From Verrucomicrobiota bacterium (GTDB taxonomy: Bacteria; Verrucomicrobiota; Verrucomicrobiia; Limisphaerales; UBA11320): a stretch of 64,000 bases of DNA. The position numbers and the translations under genes were made by a program. The notes beneath the pieces are model-generated. The model did no database searches. It saw nothing but the letters and a program-made list of their open reading frames with translations, and had not been told where the DNA came from. Positions 25,470 through 34,715 of the stretch are shown one piece after another. Position 1 is the first letter of the stretch. Each line of letters opens with the position of its first letter. The stretch spans positions 1 to 64,000 of the forward strand of contig JACQFQ010000017.1 of NCBI GenBank assembly GCA_016199985.1, read 5' to 3'.

Positions 25470-26894
25470 ATGCCAGAAGAACATCGACTGATTCTGAAGC
25501 ACGCCGATCAACCGGGCTACACCCCGGACATCGAGTGCTATGTCCGCAACGGCGGATACGAGGCGCTGCGCAAAGCATTGGCTCTTCCCGTCAAGGAGCT
25601 GCCGGAAGGCAGGCGGATGACCGCCCAGGAGCAGCTTCGCGACGAGGTGCTGAAGTCCGGGCTGCGCGGACGCGGCGGCGCGGGCTTCTCCTGCGGCCTC
25701 AAATGGTCCTTCGTCGACCGCAAGAGCGGCAAGCCCATCTATCTCATCTGCAACGCGGACGAGTCCGAGCCCGGCACCTTCAAGGACCGCCAGATCATCC
25801 ACAAGGACCCGCATCAGCTGATCGAAGGGATGATCATCTCCTGCTTCGCGAACGACGTGAAGCTGGCCTATATCTACATCCGCGGCGAGATGCCGGACGG
25901 CGCCCGCCTGCTCAATGTCGCCCTGAAGGAAGCCCGCTCCCGCGGCTTCCTGGGAAAGAACATTCTCGGCGCCGGATACGACCTGGAGATTCATGTGCAC
26001 CGCGGCGCGGGCGCCTACATCTGCGGCGAGGAGACGGGGCTGATCGAATCGCTCGAGGGCAAGCGCGCGTATCCCCGGATCAAGCCGCCGTATTTTCCCG
26101 CCGTGCTGGGCCTGTATCAGTGTCCGACCATCGTCAACAACGTCGAGACCCTCGCGGCGGTGAAGCACATCGTGGCCTTGGGCGCCGCGGATTACGCGAA
26201 GCTGGGCACTCCCAACAACACCGGCACGCGCATCGTCAGCCTGAGCGGCCATGTTCGACGCCCGGGCTACTATGAGGTGGAGGTCGGCAAGGCCACGATC
26301 GGGGAGCTGATCTTTCACGAGAATTTCGGCCGCGGCCTCCTCGAAGGCCGACAGCTCAAGGCGATCATTCCCGGGGGCTCGTCCTCGAAGGTTTTCAAGG
26401 CGGGCGAGAAGTTCAAGGTGAGGAAGAAGGGCGCGGACGGGCAGATGGCGGCCGTCGAGGTCGACCTGCTCGATCTGCCCTACGACTTCGACAGCCTGCA
26501 GCAAGCCGGGTCCATGTCGGGCTCGGGCGCGATCATCGTGATGGACGACTCGACCGACATCGTGGAGGCGCTCGCCAATTTGGGAGAGTTCTACGCGCAC
26601 GAGAGCTGCGGCCAGTGCACGCCTTGTCGCGAGGGCGCGCTGTGGATGAGCAAGGCTCTCCATCGGCTCACCCATGGGCACGGCCGGAAGCAGGACGCCG
26701 ACTATCTGCTGCACATCGCCCAGAACATCCAGGGCCGCACGATCTGCGCCTTCGGCGAGGCCTGCGCCTGGCCTGTGCTGAGCTTTGTGCAGAAGTTCAA
26801 GGGCGAGTTTGAAGCCAAAGGGGCCGCGGACGAGGCCCGTGGCGCCGGCGCCGGCGCCGGACACGACCCTGTTTCCACAAGCCGCACATCGTAG
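25470..26894 (+). CDS. nuoF: NADH-quinone oxidoreductase subunit F
   Basis: A 474-residue 51-kDa-type subunit that binds NADH and FMN and carries the N3 [4Fe-4S] cluster. Landmarks are the Gly-rich loop L-R-G-R-G-G-A-G-F, the FMN segment C-N-A-D-E-S-E-P-G-T-F-K-D-R, G-A-G-A-Y-I-C-G-E-E-T and the cluster ligands E-S-C-G-Q-C-T-P-C-R-E-G with a fourth Cys at I-C-A-F-G-E-A. The last ~25 residues are an Ala/Gly-rich tail not seen in most homologues. nuoG follows after 11 bases. Confidence 0.97.
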   Translation: MPEEHRLILKHADQPGYTPDIECYVRNGGYEALRKALALPVKELPEGRRMTAQEQLRDEVLKSGLRGRGGAGFSCGLKWSFVDRKSGKPIYLICNADESEPGTFKDRQIIHKDPHQLIEGMIISCFANDVKLAYIYIRGEMPDGARLLNVALKEARSRGFLGKNILGAGYDLEIHVHRGAGAYICGEETGLIESLEGKRAYPRIKPPYFPAVLGLYQCPTIVNNVETLAAVKHIVALGAADYAKLGTPNNTGTRIVSLSGHVRRPGYYEVEVGKATIGELIFHENFGRGLLEGRQLKAIIPGGSSSKVFKAGEKFKVRKKGADGQMAAVEVDLLDLPYDFDSLQQAGSMSGSGAIIVMDDSTDIVEALANLGEFYAHESCGQCTPCREGALWMSKALHRLTHGHGRKQDADYLLHIAQNIQGRTICAFGEACAWPVLSFVQKFKGEFEAKGAADEARGAGAGAGHDPVSTSRTS

Positions 26895-26905
26895 CCTTTC
26901 GCAAC

Positions 26906-28630
26906 ATGTCCACCGCCACCGCAGCGAATACAGAAACGAAGCCGCCCGCTCCCGCGGTCGAGACCGTCCGCGTGAAGGTCGATGGCCGCGTCGTGGATGT
27001 CCCCAGGACCCTGCCCGACTGGCAGGGCAAGCCTCAGCCCACGACCATGCTTCAGGCTTGCGCCATCGCCGGCGCGGAAGTTCCGCACTATTGCTACCAC
27101 CCGAAGCTGCCCATCGCCGGGAACTGCCGCATGTGCCTCGTCGAGTTCGGCACGCCCATGATGGGGCCCGATCGCAAGCCCGTTCTCAGCGAGGACGGAT
27201 CGCCCAAGATCGCCCGATCCGTGCTGCCTTACGAGCCGGGGACTCCGCGCGGCGCTATCGCCTGCGCGACCCCCATCAGCCCCGGGATGGAGATCTATCC
27301 CAGCTCCCCCGCGACGAAGCAAATGCGCGAGGCGGTGCTCGAGTCGCTGCTCATCAACCATCCGCTCGATTGCCCGATCTGCGACCAGGCGGGCGAGTGC
27401 AAGCTTCAGGAGTACTCGGTCGAGCATGGCCAGGCCGAAAGCCGGTTCGCCGAGGTGAAGGTGCACAAGCCGAAGCAGGTCGACCTCGGGCCGAGGATCA
27501 TGCTCGACGACGAGCGATGCGTGCTCTGCACCCGCTGCATCCGATTCTCGCGCGACGTGGCGCAGGACGACGCCCTCGGCATCGTCAACCGCGGAAGCCA
27601 CAACTCGATCGCCGCGTTCCCCGGACGCCAGTTTGACAACAACTATACGCTCAACACCGTGGACATCTGTCCGGTGGGCGCGCTGACTTCGAAAGATTTT
27701 CGGTTCCGGATGCGGGTGTGGTTCCTGAAGGAGACGCGATCGGTCTGCGCGAGCTGCGCGACGGGCTGCAACATTCTCATCAGCTCGCGCGAGGAGAGCG
27801 TGTATCGTTACGAGCCGCGGCAGAACGACGCTGTCAACGCGTGCTGGATGTGCGATTCGGGCCGCCTGAACTACAAATGGATCGGCCGCGAGGATCGTCT
27901 TCTCAACGTGAGGAGCAGCCGCTCCGGAGCCCGCGCCTGGGCGGCCGTCGTGGCGGAGATCGCCGAGACGCTGCGGTCCGCCCCGCAGGGATCCGTGGCC
28001 GTGATCGCCTCGGCGCGCCAGAGCACGGAGGAGCTCTATTTGCTGAAGAAGCTTGCCGCTCATCTTGGCGCCCTGACCGATTCCGTCGAGCGCCTGGGAG
28101 AAGGCGATGGCTTCCTCGTCAACGCCGATCGCAATCCGAACACAAACGGCGCGCGGATGACCGGAATCTGCTTCACGGAGGTGGGCATCCAGATTCCCAA
28201 GATCGCGCAGGGGATTCGATCGGGACGGATCCACACCCTGATCGTGTTCGGCGAGGACGTCACCCGGCACGGGATCGACTCGGAGACCTTGTCGAAGGTG
28301 TCCACCCTGATCGTCAGCGACATCCTCCCGAACGAGACGACGCGTCGCGCGCATTTTCTGCTCCCCGGATGCGCCTACGCCGAGAAGCGCGGCACCTTCG
28401 TCAACGCGAAGGGCCGTCTGCAGCGGTTTCTGAAGGCTGTGGAGCCCCGTGGCGAAGCCCGCCCGGAGTGGGAGTTCTTGCAGGAGCTCGTCCACCAGGT
28501 CACCGGAGAGAATCTTGGCCCCGGGTTCGAGGCGCTGTTCAACCGGATGGCGAAGGATGTGCCCGCTCTCGCCTCGGCCGGCGTGGAGTGGGGCAAGGTG
28601 GGCGATCTGGGCGCGCCCCTGACTCTTTAG
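26906..28630 (+). CDS. nuoG: NADH-quinone oxidoreductase subunit G (short form)
   Basis: A 574-residue 75-kDa-type iron-sulfur subunit. The N-terminal [2Fe-2S] domain (C-Y-H-P-K-L, C-R-M-C), the His-coordinated N5 site (H-P-L-D-C-P-I-C-D-Q-A-G-E-C) and the N4 site (C-V-L-C-T-R-C-I-R-F ... C-P-V-G-A-L) are intact. A further C-x2-C-x3-C group (C-A-S-C-A-T-G-C) with downstream cysteines in C-W-M-C-D-S-G-R resembles the extra N7 cluster site. The molybdopterin-fold domain after it is much shorter than in E. coli NuoG (about 900 residues), so this is a compact version. nuoH follows 29 bases later. Confidence 0.94.
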   Translation: MSTATAANTETKPPAPAVETVRVKVDGRVVDVPRTLPDWQGKPQPTTMLQACAIAGAEVPHYCYHPKLPIAGNCRMCLVEFGTPMMGPDRKPVLSEDGSPKIARSVLPYEPGTPRGAIACATPISPGMEIYPSSPATKQMREAVLESLLINHPLDCPICDQAGECKLQEYSVEHGQAESRFAEVKVHKPKQVDLGPRIMLDDERCVLCTRCIRFSRDVAQDDALGIVNRGSHNSIAAFPGRQFDNNYTLNTVDICPVGALTSKDFRFRMRVWFLKETRSVCASCATGCNILISSREESVYRYEPRQNDAVNACWMCDSGRLNYKWIGREDRLLNVRSSRSGARAWAAVVAEIAETLRSAPQGSVAVIASARQSTEELYLLKKLAAHLGALTDSVERLGEGDGFLVNADRNPNTNGARMTGICFTEVGIQIPKIAQGIRSGRIHTLIVFGEDVTRHGIDSETLSKVSTLIVSDILPNETTRRAHFLLPGCAYAEKRGTFVNAKGRLQRFLKAVEPRGEARPEWEFLQELVHQVTGENLGPGFEALFNRMAKDVPALASAGVEWGKVGDLGAPLTL

Positions 28631-28659
28631 GTTTTAGAGCCAATGCGAACGCGGATGAC

Positions 28660-29766
28660 ATGCAAGCGCTTCTAGACATTCTCACGAACCATCGCGAGGT
28701 GGCGATGTCCCTCGCCAAGATTGTGGCGGTCCTCGCCGTTCTCCTGCCGATGGTGGCCTACTCGGTTCTCGCCGAGCGCAAACTTTCCGCGCTCATCCAG
28801 AATCGTGTGGGACCCAACCGGGTCGCTTTGCCCTTGATCGGGGGCATCCCCATCCTGGGGCCCTTCCTCACCCGCCTCGGATTCTGGCAGCCGCTTGCGG
28901 ACGGGTTGAAGTCCTTCCTCAAGGAGGATTTCACGCCCGCCCATGTGCGGAAGGCGTATTTCTGGCTGGCGCCCGCCCTCGCGCTGGTCCCGGCGTTCAT
29001 GACCATGGCGGTGATTCCCTTTGGCTCGTTCCTCGGACGCGAGAGGATGGTTCTCGCCGATCTGAACGTCGGGATCCTCTATACCTTCGGGATCGTGTCC
29101 CTCGGCGTTTACGGGATCGTGCTCGCCGGCTACGCGGCGAATTCGAAGTACCCCTTTCTCGGCGGCATTCGTTCGAGCGCTCAATTGATCTCGTACGAGA
29201 TCGCCATGGGGATGAGCGTTGTTCCCGTTTTCATGCTGGTGGGCGACCTCAACCTCAGCAAGGTGATCGCCTATCAATCCGACGGGCTGACGAGCTGGCT
29301 GGTGTTCAAGCAGCCGGTGGCCTTTGTGATTTTCATGGTGGCGGCTTTCGCGGAGACCAATCGCCTGCCGTTCGATCTTCCCGAATCCGAGACCGAGCTG
29401 GTGGGCGGCTACCACACCGAGTACAGCTCCATGAAGTTCGCGCTGTTCTTCATGGGCGAGTACTCGAACATGATCGCGTCTTCGGCGATGATGGTGACCT
29501 TGTTCCTGGGCGGATGGACGCTGCCTTTCTTCGGCCTCAACGCGACGCCCAATGAGGACGGGGCGATTTGGATGGGCCTGGCGCACATCGGCATTTTTCT
29601 CGCGAAGGTGATGTGTCTTCTGGTGGTGTTCATCTGGGTGCGCTGGATGCTTCCCCGGTTTCGTTACGACCAGCTCATGGATCTGGGCTGGAGGCGCTTC
29701 ATCCCGTTGGGGCTCGCGAACATCGTCGTCACCGCGGTGATTCTTTTCCTGCAGGCCAAACAATGA
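28660..29766 (+). CDS. nuoH: NADH-quinone oxidoreductase subunit H
   Basis: A 368-residue membrane subunit at the junction of the two arms, forming part of the quinone channel. Eight or so helices are visible, with the marker sequences A-E-R-K-L-S-A-L-I-Q-N-R-V-G-P-N-R-V, the loop A-E-T-N-R-L-P-F-D-L-P-E-S-E-T-E-L-V and G-Y-H-T-E-Y-S-S-M-K-F-A. ATG 28660 gives a normal N-terminus; the reading frame itself is open much further upstream without coding meaning. Confidence 0.96.
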   Translation: MQALLDILTNHREVAMSLAKIVAVLAVLLPMVAYSVLAERKLSALIQNRVGPNRVALPLIGGIPILGPFLTRLGFWQPLADGLKSFLKEDFTPAHVRKAYFWLAPALALVPAFMTMAVIPFGSFLGRERMVLADLNVGILYTFGIVSLGVYGIVLAGYAANSKYPFLGGIRSSAQLISYEIAMGMSVVPVFMLVGDLNLSKVIAYQSDGLTSWLVFKQPVAFVIFMVAAFAETNRLPFDLPESETELVGGYHTEYSSMKFALFFMGEYSNMIASSAMMVTLFLGGWTLPFFGLNATPNEDGAIWMGLAHIGIFLAKVMCLLVVFIWVRWMLPRFRYDQLMDLGWRRFIPLGLANIVVTAVILFLQAKQ

Positions 29767-29809
29767 ACCCGATGATTCCGTCCCATCAATTTTTTCCGGA
29801 GGCCAGGCC

Positions 29810-30364
29810 ATGATCATCAAGCGCACGGAGCTCAGCTGGCTGGAGCGCATGTATTTTCCGACGCTATGGAGCGGCCTGCGCGTGACCGCGCGCCATTTCT
29901 ACGACACGCTTTTCCGCGGCGGGCGGGTCACGATGGAGTATCCCGAGCAGCGCTGGACCGTGCCCGAAGGCTACCGTGGCGCCCCCTACCTGGTGAAGGA
30001 CGCGGAGGATCGCACCAAGTGCGTTTCCTGCCAGCTCTGCGAGTTTGTCTGCCCGCCCAAGGCGATCAAGATCACGCCTCCCGGCCCCGCGGTCGATCCG
30101 ACCACTGGAAACGTCGAGAAGCGTCCGCGCGAATTCGAGATCAACATGCTCCGGTGCATCTTCTGCGGGTTTTGCCAGGAGGTGTGCCCCGAGGAGGCGA
30201 TCTTCCTCATGAAGGACTATTCGCTCACCGGCCTGAGCCGGAAGGAAATGATCTATGACAAGGAAAAGCTCCTGAGCCTGGGCGGCGTTCACAACGACCA
30301 GATCCGCAAATGGAAGAAAAAGGAGGCCGAGGCGGCCTCACAGGAGGCCTTCAAGCCCGAGTGA
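29810..30364 (+). CDS. nuoI: NADH-quinone oxidoreductase subunit I
   Basis: A 184-residue ferredoxin-like subunit with two [4Fe-4S] clusters (N6a and N6b): C-V-S-C-Q-L-C-E-F-V-C-P and C-I-F-C-G-F-C-Q-E-V-C-P. The N-terminal ~35 residues are amphipathic and dock on NuoH. An AGGCC-type purine stretch (GGAGGCC, 29798-29804) before ATG 29810 can serve as ribosome site. Confidence 0.96.
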   Translation: MIIKRTELSWLERMYFPTLWSGLRVTARHFYDTLFRGGRVTMEYPEQRWTVPEGYRGAPYLVKDAEDRTKCVSCQLCEFVCPPKAIKITPPGPAVDPTTGNVEKRPREFEINMLRCIFCGFCQEVCPEEAIFLMKDYSLTGLSRKEMIYDKEKLLSLGGVHNDQIRKWKKKEAEAASQEAFKPE

Positions 30365-30388
30365 ATCCGACGACAGCGATGCCTCATC

Positions 30389-30889
30389 ATGACTGACGCC
30401 CTATTCTATCTCTTCGCCGCGATGTCGCTGCTATTCGGCTTCCTCGTCGTCGCCAATCCGTTCAGTCGCAATCCCGTCACGAGCGTCATGTTCCTTGTCC
30501 TCACGATCGTGTCGCTCGCCGGGTTGTTCGTTCTGCTGCACGCCTTCTTCCTGGCCGCGGTCCAGGTGCTTGTTTACGCGGGCGCGGTGATGGTGCTCTT
30601 CCTGTTCGTGATCATGCTGCTCAACATCGCCGAGGAGACGAAGCGGCGGATCAAGCTGTTCGGCGCCCTGACGGGGCTGGGCACGGTCGGCGGCCTCGCG
30701 GCGTTGCTGACGCATACTCTCTGGAACTCGGGCATCCCGACGCCGATGAACCCCTCGCTGGAGGGGGAGACAAAACTTCTGGGCCAGGTGTTGTTCACGC
30801 AGTACCTCCTGCCGTTCGAGATCGTGTCCATCCTCATCCTGGTGGCGATGGTGGGCGTGATTCTCCTCAGCAAGCGGGAGTTGAAATAG
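30389..30889 (+). CDS. nuoJ: NADH-quinone oxidoreductase subunit J
   Basis: A 166-residue membrane subunit with five hydrophobic segments. The conserved stretch V-Q-V-L-V-Y-A-G-A-V-M-V-L-F-L-F-V, containing the pi-bulge helix linked to coupling, is present, as is the C-terminal A-M-V-G-V-I-L-L-S-K-R. It lies between nuoI and nuoK with short gaps. Confidence 0.95.
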   Translation: MTDALFYLFAAMSLLFGFLVVANPFSRNPVTSVMFLVLTIVSLAGLFVLLHAFFLAAVQVLVYAGAVMVLFLFVIMLLNIAEETKRRIKLFGALTGLGTVGGLAALLTHTLWNSGIPTPMNPSLEGETKLLGQVLFTQYLLPFEIVSILILVAMVGVILLSKRELK

Positions 30890-30904
30890 ACGAGGCTTGA
30901 AACT

Positions 30905-31225
30905 ATGGGACAAGTCGGACTGGAGCATTATTTGGTGGTGAGCGCGCTGCTCTTTTGCCTGGGGCTTCTGGGCACGATCGTGCGCCGGAACGTGCTGATC
31001 ATTTATTTGTCGCTCGAGCTCATGCTCAACGCGGCGAACCTGGCGCTGGTCGCGCTGTCCCGGTTTAAGGACAACCTGAACGACCATGTGAGCGGCCAGA
31101 TGATGGTGTTCTTCATCATCACGGTCGCGGCGGCGGAGGTCGCGGTCGGCCTTGCCCTGATCGTCGCGCTGTATCGCAAGAACGCCTCGGCCCACACCGA
31201 GGACCTGGCCACCCTGAGGTTTTAG
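30905..31225 (+). CDS. nuoK: NADH-quinone oxidoreductase subunit K
   Basis: A 106-residue three-helix subunit (MrpC-like). The buried glutamates needed for proton transfer are seen in S-L-E-L-M-L-N-A-A-N-L and A-A-A-E-V-A-V-G-L-A. It starts 15 bases after nuoJ. Confidence 0.96.
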   Translation: MGQVGLEHYLVVSALLFCLGLLGTIVRRNVLIIYLSLELMLNAANLALVALSRFKDNLNDHVSGQMMVFFIITVAAAEVAVGLALIVALYRKNASAHTEDLATLRF

Positions 31226-31234
31226 GTTATTGCT

Positions 31235-33151
31235 ATGGCGACCCAGATCGAAAACATCGCGTGGTGGATCCTGCTGCTGCCCCTGCTCTCGGCGGTGGGC
31301 ATCACGCTTTTCACGCTTCGCTTCCACAAGCTCAGCGCCCAGATCTCCATCGCCGCGGTGTCGGTCTCCTTCCTTCTGAGCCTGCTGCTGTTCGTCGCCC
31401 TGCCGGGCTCGGCGTTCAGCGTCTCGGCGAGCTGGATCCATGTCGCCGACCTGTCGATCGACTTTCGCCTGATTCTCGATCCGCTGAGCAAGCTGATGCT
31501 CCTCGTCGTCACTGGCGTGGGCATGCTCATCCACATCTACTCCTACGGCTACCTCCACGACGACCGGAGCCTGTCGCGCTACTTCGCGAGCCTCAGCCTC
31601 TTCACCTTCTCGATGCTCGGGATCGTCCTTGCGAGCAATTTCGTGATGATGTTCATCTTCTGGGAGCTGGTCGGCGTTTCCAGCTATCTGCTCATCGGCT
31701 TCTGGTATGAAAAGGCGTCGGCGGCGGACGCTTGCAAGAAGGCTTTTCTGACCAACCGGGTTGGCGACTTCGGATTCATCCTGGGCATCCTGGTTGTCTG
31801 GGCCGCGCTGGGATCCCTGGAGTTCGATCAGCTCAAAGCGGTCCTCGCCGCCCATCCCGGCAAGCTGGGGGCGATGGCGGGCGTGGGCGGACTGCTGGTG
31901 TTCTGCGGCGCGATGGGCAAGAGCGCGCAGTTTCCCTTGCATGTCTGGCTGCCCGACGCGATGGAAGGCCCGACCCCGGTGAGCGCGCTCATCCACGCGG
32001 CCACGATGGTGGCCGCCGGCGTCTACATGCTTTGCCGGACGTTCTTCCTGTTCCAGGCGACGCCCGCCTGGCCTGAGGCGCTCGCGTTTCTCCACGGCTG
32101 GACCGCCCTGGACATCATTGCCTGGATCGGCGGAGCGACCGCCCTCATGGCCGCCCTCATGGCGGTCCAGCAGGATGACATCAAGCGCATCCTCGCCTAC
32201 TCCACGCTGTCGCAGCTCGGATACATGGTGATGGCCGTCGGGCTCTCCGGGCCTTCGCCCGCGATGTATCACCTGACCACACACGCTTTCTTCAAGGCGA
32301 TGCTGTTCCTCGGCGCTGGATCGGTGATCCACGCCTGCCACCATGAGCAGAACATTTGGCGGATGGGCGGGCTGTTTCGGAAGATGCCCATCACGTCCTG
32401 GACCTTTCTTTTGGGCGCCTTGGCGCTTTGCGGCGTTCAGCCCTTGAGCGGGTTCTACAGCAAGGACGCGATTCTGGCGCAGGCGATGGAGCATAGCCTC
32501 CCTTTGTTCGGGCTGGCTATGGGGGTCGCGGGGCTGACCACTTTCTACATGTTCCGATTGGTGTTCGTGGCTTTCTTCGGCAAGGAGCGGGGAGAGCAGG
32601 CGGCGCACGCGCATGAATCGCCGGGGATCATGACCTGGCCTTTGCGGGCGCTGGCGTTCTTCACGGTGGCGTCCGGCGTCATGGGCATCGACCACTTCAT
32701 CGCGGGCGCTTTCGCCGCAGGGGGACACGAGGCCGCGTCGCTCTCCTTCGCGGAAGCGCTGATGGCGCCCTTCGCGCACTCCCCCGCCGCCGCGTTCCTG
32801 GGCCTGTTCGCCACGATGCTGGGACTCAGCGCGGCCTGGGCGTGCTACGGCGCCGCGGACGCCGATCCGCTGCCGCAACGCTTTGGATCCATCGCCCAGA
32901 CGATGCGCCATCGATTCTACTTCGATGAGATGTATGAGGAGGCGATCCGGCTGACCCACGACGCGATTGCCTCGGTCGCGGACTGGATCGATCGCTGGCT
33001 GATCAGCGGCCTCTTGGTTCGAGGCGCGCATGGATCGTTCGAGGTGTTTGGACGTTTTCTGCGGCTGCTTCAAAGCGGCAACCTGCAAACCTACGCCTTC
33101 CTGCTCGTCGCGGGGTTGCTGGCGATCATCTACCTGTCCTTCTCCCACTGA
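31235..33151 (+). CDS. nuoL: NADH-quinone oxidoreductase subunit L
   Basis: A 638-residue antiporter-like proton-pumping subunit with about 16 membrane segments. Conserved parts are F-W-E-L-V-G-V-S-S-Y-L-L-I-G, G-K-S-A-Q-F-P-L-H-V-W-L-P-D-A-M-E-G-P-T-P-V-S and the discontinuous helix around D-D-I-K-R-I-L-A-Y-S-T-L-S-Q-L-G. The C-terminal lateral-helix region is recognisable up to about residue 635. nuoM begins eight bases later. Confidence 0.96.
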   Translation: MATQIENIAWWILLLPLLSAVGITLFTLRFHKLSAQISIAAVSVSFLLSLLLFVALPGSAFSVSASWIHVADLSIDFRLILDPLSKLMLLVVTGVGMLIHIYSYGYLHDDRSLSRYFASLSLFTFSMLGIVLASNFVMMFIFWELVGVSSYLLIGFWYEKASAADACKKAFLTNRVGDFGFILGILVVWAALGSLEFDQLKAVLAAHPGKLGAMAGVGGLLVFCGAMGKSAQFPLHVWLPDAMEGPTPVSALIHAATMVAAGVYMLCRTFFLFQATPAWPEALAFLHGWTALDIIAWIGGATALMAALMAVQQDDIKRILAYSTLSQLGYMVMAVGLSGPSPAMYHLTTHAFFKAMLFLGAGSVIHACHHEQNIWRMGGLFRKMPITSWTFLLGALALCGVQPLSGFYSKDAILAQAMEHSLPLFGLAMGVAGLTTFYMFRLVFVAFFGKERGEQAAHAHESPGIMTWPLRALAFFTVASGVMGIDHFIAGAFAAGGHEAASLSFAEALMAPFAHSPAAAFLGLFATMLGLSAAWACYGAADADPLPQRFGSIAQTMRHRFYFDEMYEEAIRLTHDAIASVADWIDRWLISGLLVRGAHGSFEVFGRFLRLLQSGNLQTYAFLLVAGLLAIIYLSFSH

Positions 33152-33159
33152 ACCGAACC

Positions 33160-34698
33160 ATGCTCCTCGCTCTCATACTCATTCCCCTGCTGGCGGCGAT
33201 CGCGGTGGCGCTCAGCCCGCGGACATCCCCGGCGCTTCCGCGCCTGCTCGCGCTCGCGGCGACGGGCGCCACGTTCGTCATCTCCGTGATGCTGTTTCTG
33301 CGCTTCGACATAGCGGGCGGCATGCAGTTCGAGCAGACGATGGCCTGGGTCCCTTCGCTGGGCCTGCGGTTCCATGTGGGGGTCGATGGGTTGAACATAG
33401 GCTTGGTCCTCATGGGATGCATCGTGGCCTTCGCCGCCACGGCGGTGAGCTGGGACATACAGCGGGACGAGAAGGGATTCTACTCCCTGCTGTTGGCGAT
33501 GATCGGCGGGATTCTGGGGGCGTTCGTGTCGCAGGATTTGTTCTGGCTCTACTTCTTCCATGAGCTCGCGCTGATCCCCACCTTCCTGATGATCGGCGTG
33601 TGGGGACGCGGCGAGGACAAGAACTACGCGACCTTCAATATCACGATGTATCTCACGCTGGGCGCGCTGATAGCGCTGTCCGGATTGATCCTGCTGTATC
33701 TCCAGATGCCATTGGCCGATCGGACTTTCGATATCCAGGCCATGACGAAGCATTTCCAGCTGCATCCGATCGCGGCCGGCGATCAGAACCTGATCTTCGG
33801 ACTACTGATGTTCGGTTTCGGGATTCTGGTGTCCCTGTGGCCTTTCCACACGTGGGCCCCGCTGGGCTACGGGGCGGCCCCGACGGCGAACGCGATGCTT
33901 CACGCGGGCGTGCTGAAGAAGTTCGGCCTTTATGGATTGATACGGATCGCTCTGCCCATGCTTCCCGCGGGCAGCCAGCGCTGGCTTCCGGTTCTCGCGC
34001 TTCTCTGCATGGGGAATCTTGTCTACTGCGGCTGGGTGGCGATGCGGCAGAGGAACCTCAATGGATTGATCGGTAATTCGAGCGTGGCGCACATGGGCTT
34101 CTGCTTCCTGGGCATCGCGAGCCTGACCTTGGTCGGCGTGACGGGCGCGGTGCTGGTGATGATCGCCCACGGATTGTTGGCGGCGCTTTCCTTCGGCCTC
34201 TCGGGGTATCTTTACTCCCAGACCGGAACGCTCGACATCCCGCGGCTCGGCGGGCTGCTGCGGAGGCTGCCATTCATCGGCGCGGCTCTGATGATCGCCC
34301 TTTTCGCCGGCTGCGGCGTGCCGGGCTTCGCGAATTTCGCCGGCGAGCTGATGGTGTTGTTCGGCGCCTGGAAGAGCGGCGTCACGGGGCACTGGATGGT
34401 TGTCGCCGCGGCCTGGGCCGGGCTGATCATCGGCGCGGTCTACATGCTGCGCGCCATCCGCAACATGCTCCACTGTCCCGAGGCCGAAGGCGCCGGGGAG
34501 TGGATCGACGCCATCGGATCGCGACGCTGGCCCTACGCGCTGCTGATCGCCGCCCTGGTGCTGTTCGGGGTCGCGCCCGGATTGCTCACCGACGCCATCA
34601 AGCCCAGCGCGGAGGCGATCGTGAAGATGGCTTCGAGCGGCAAGGCCAACGCGGTCGCTCCGGCCGCGCCCCTCCTGAAGGCGGCCTCGACCCACTGA
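33160..34698 (+). CDS. nuoM: NADH-quinone oxidoreductase subunit M
   Basis: A 512-residue antiporter-like subunit with about 14 membrane segments. F-F-H-E-L-A-L-I-P-T-F provides the key Glu. The usual P-D-A-H segment after F-H-T-W is replaced by A-P-L-G-Y-G-A-A-P-T-A-N-A-M-L-H-A-G, a variant form I believe occurs in some bacterial complex I lineages; the following V-L-K-K-F-G-L-Y-G with its Lys is intact. The C-terminal tail is Ala/Lys-rich. Confidence 0.94.
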   Translation: MLLALILIPLLAAIAVALSPRTSPALPRLLALAATGATFVISVMLFLRFDIAGGMQFEQTMAWVPSLGLRFHVGVDGLNIGLVLMGCIVAFAATAVSWDIQRDEKGFYSLLLAMIGGILGAFVSQDLFWLYFFHELALIPTFLMIGVWGRGEDKNYATFNITMYLTLGALIALSGLILLYLQMPLADRTFDIQAMTKHFQLHPIAAGDQNLIFGLLMFGFGILVSLWPFHTWAPLGYGAAPTANAMLHAGVLKKFGLYGLIRIALPMLPAGSQRWLPVLALLCMGNLVYCGWVAMRQRNLNGLIGNSSVAHMGFCFLGIASLTLVGVTGAVLVMIAHGLLAALSFGLSGYLYSQTGTLDIPRLGGLLRRLPFIGAALMIALFAGCGVPGFANFAGELMVLFGAWKSGVTGHWMVVAAAWAGLIIGAVYMLRAIRNMLHCPEAEGAGEWIDAIGSRRWPYALLIAALVLFGVAPGLLTDAIKPSAEAIVKMASSGKANAVAPAAPLLKAASTH

Positions 34699-34715
34699 AT
34701 TTCCCGAACGGCAAC

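Noticed and set aside
30431..33148. Open frame of about 900 codons on the - strand
   Set aside because: Antisense to nuoJ, nuoK and nuoL; translation is Arg/Gln/His-rich and domain-free.
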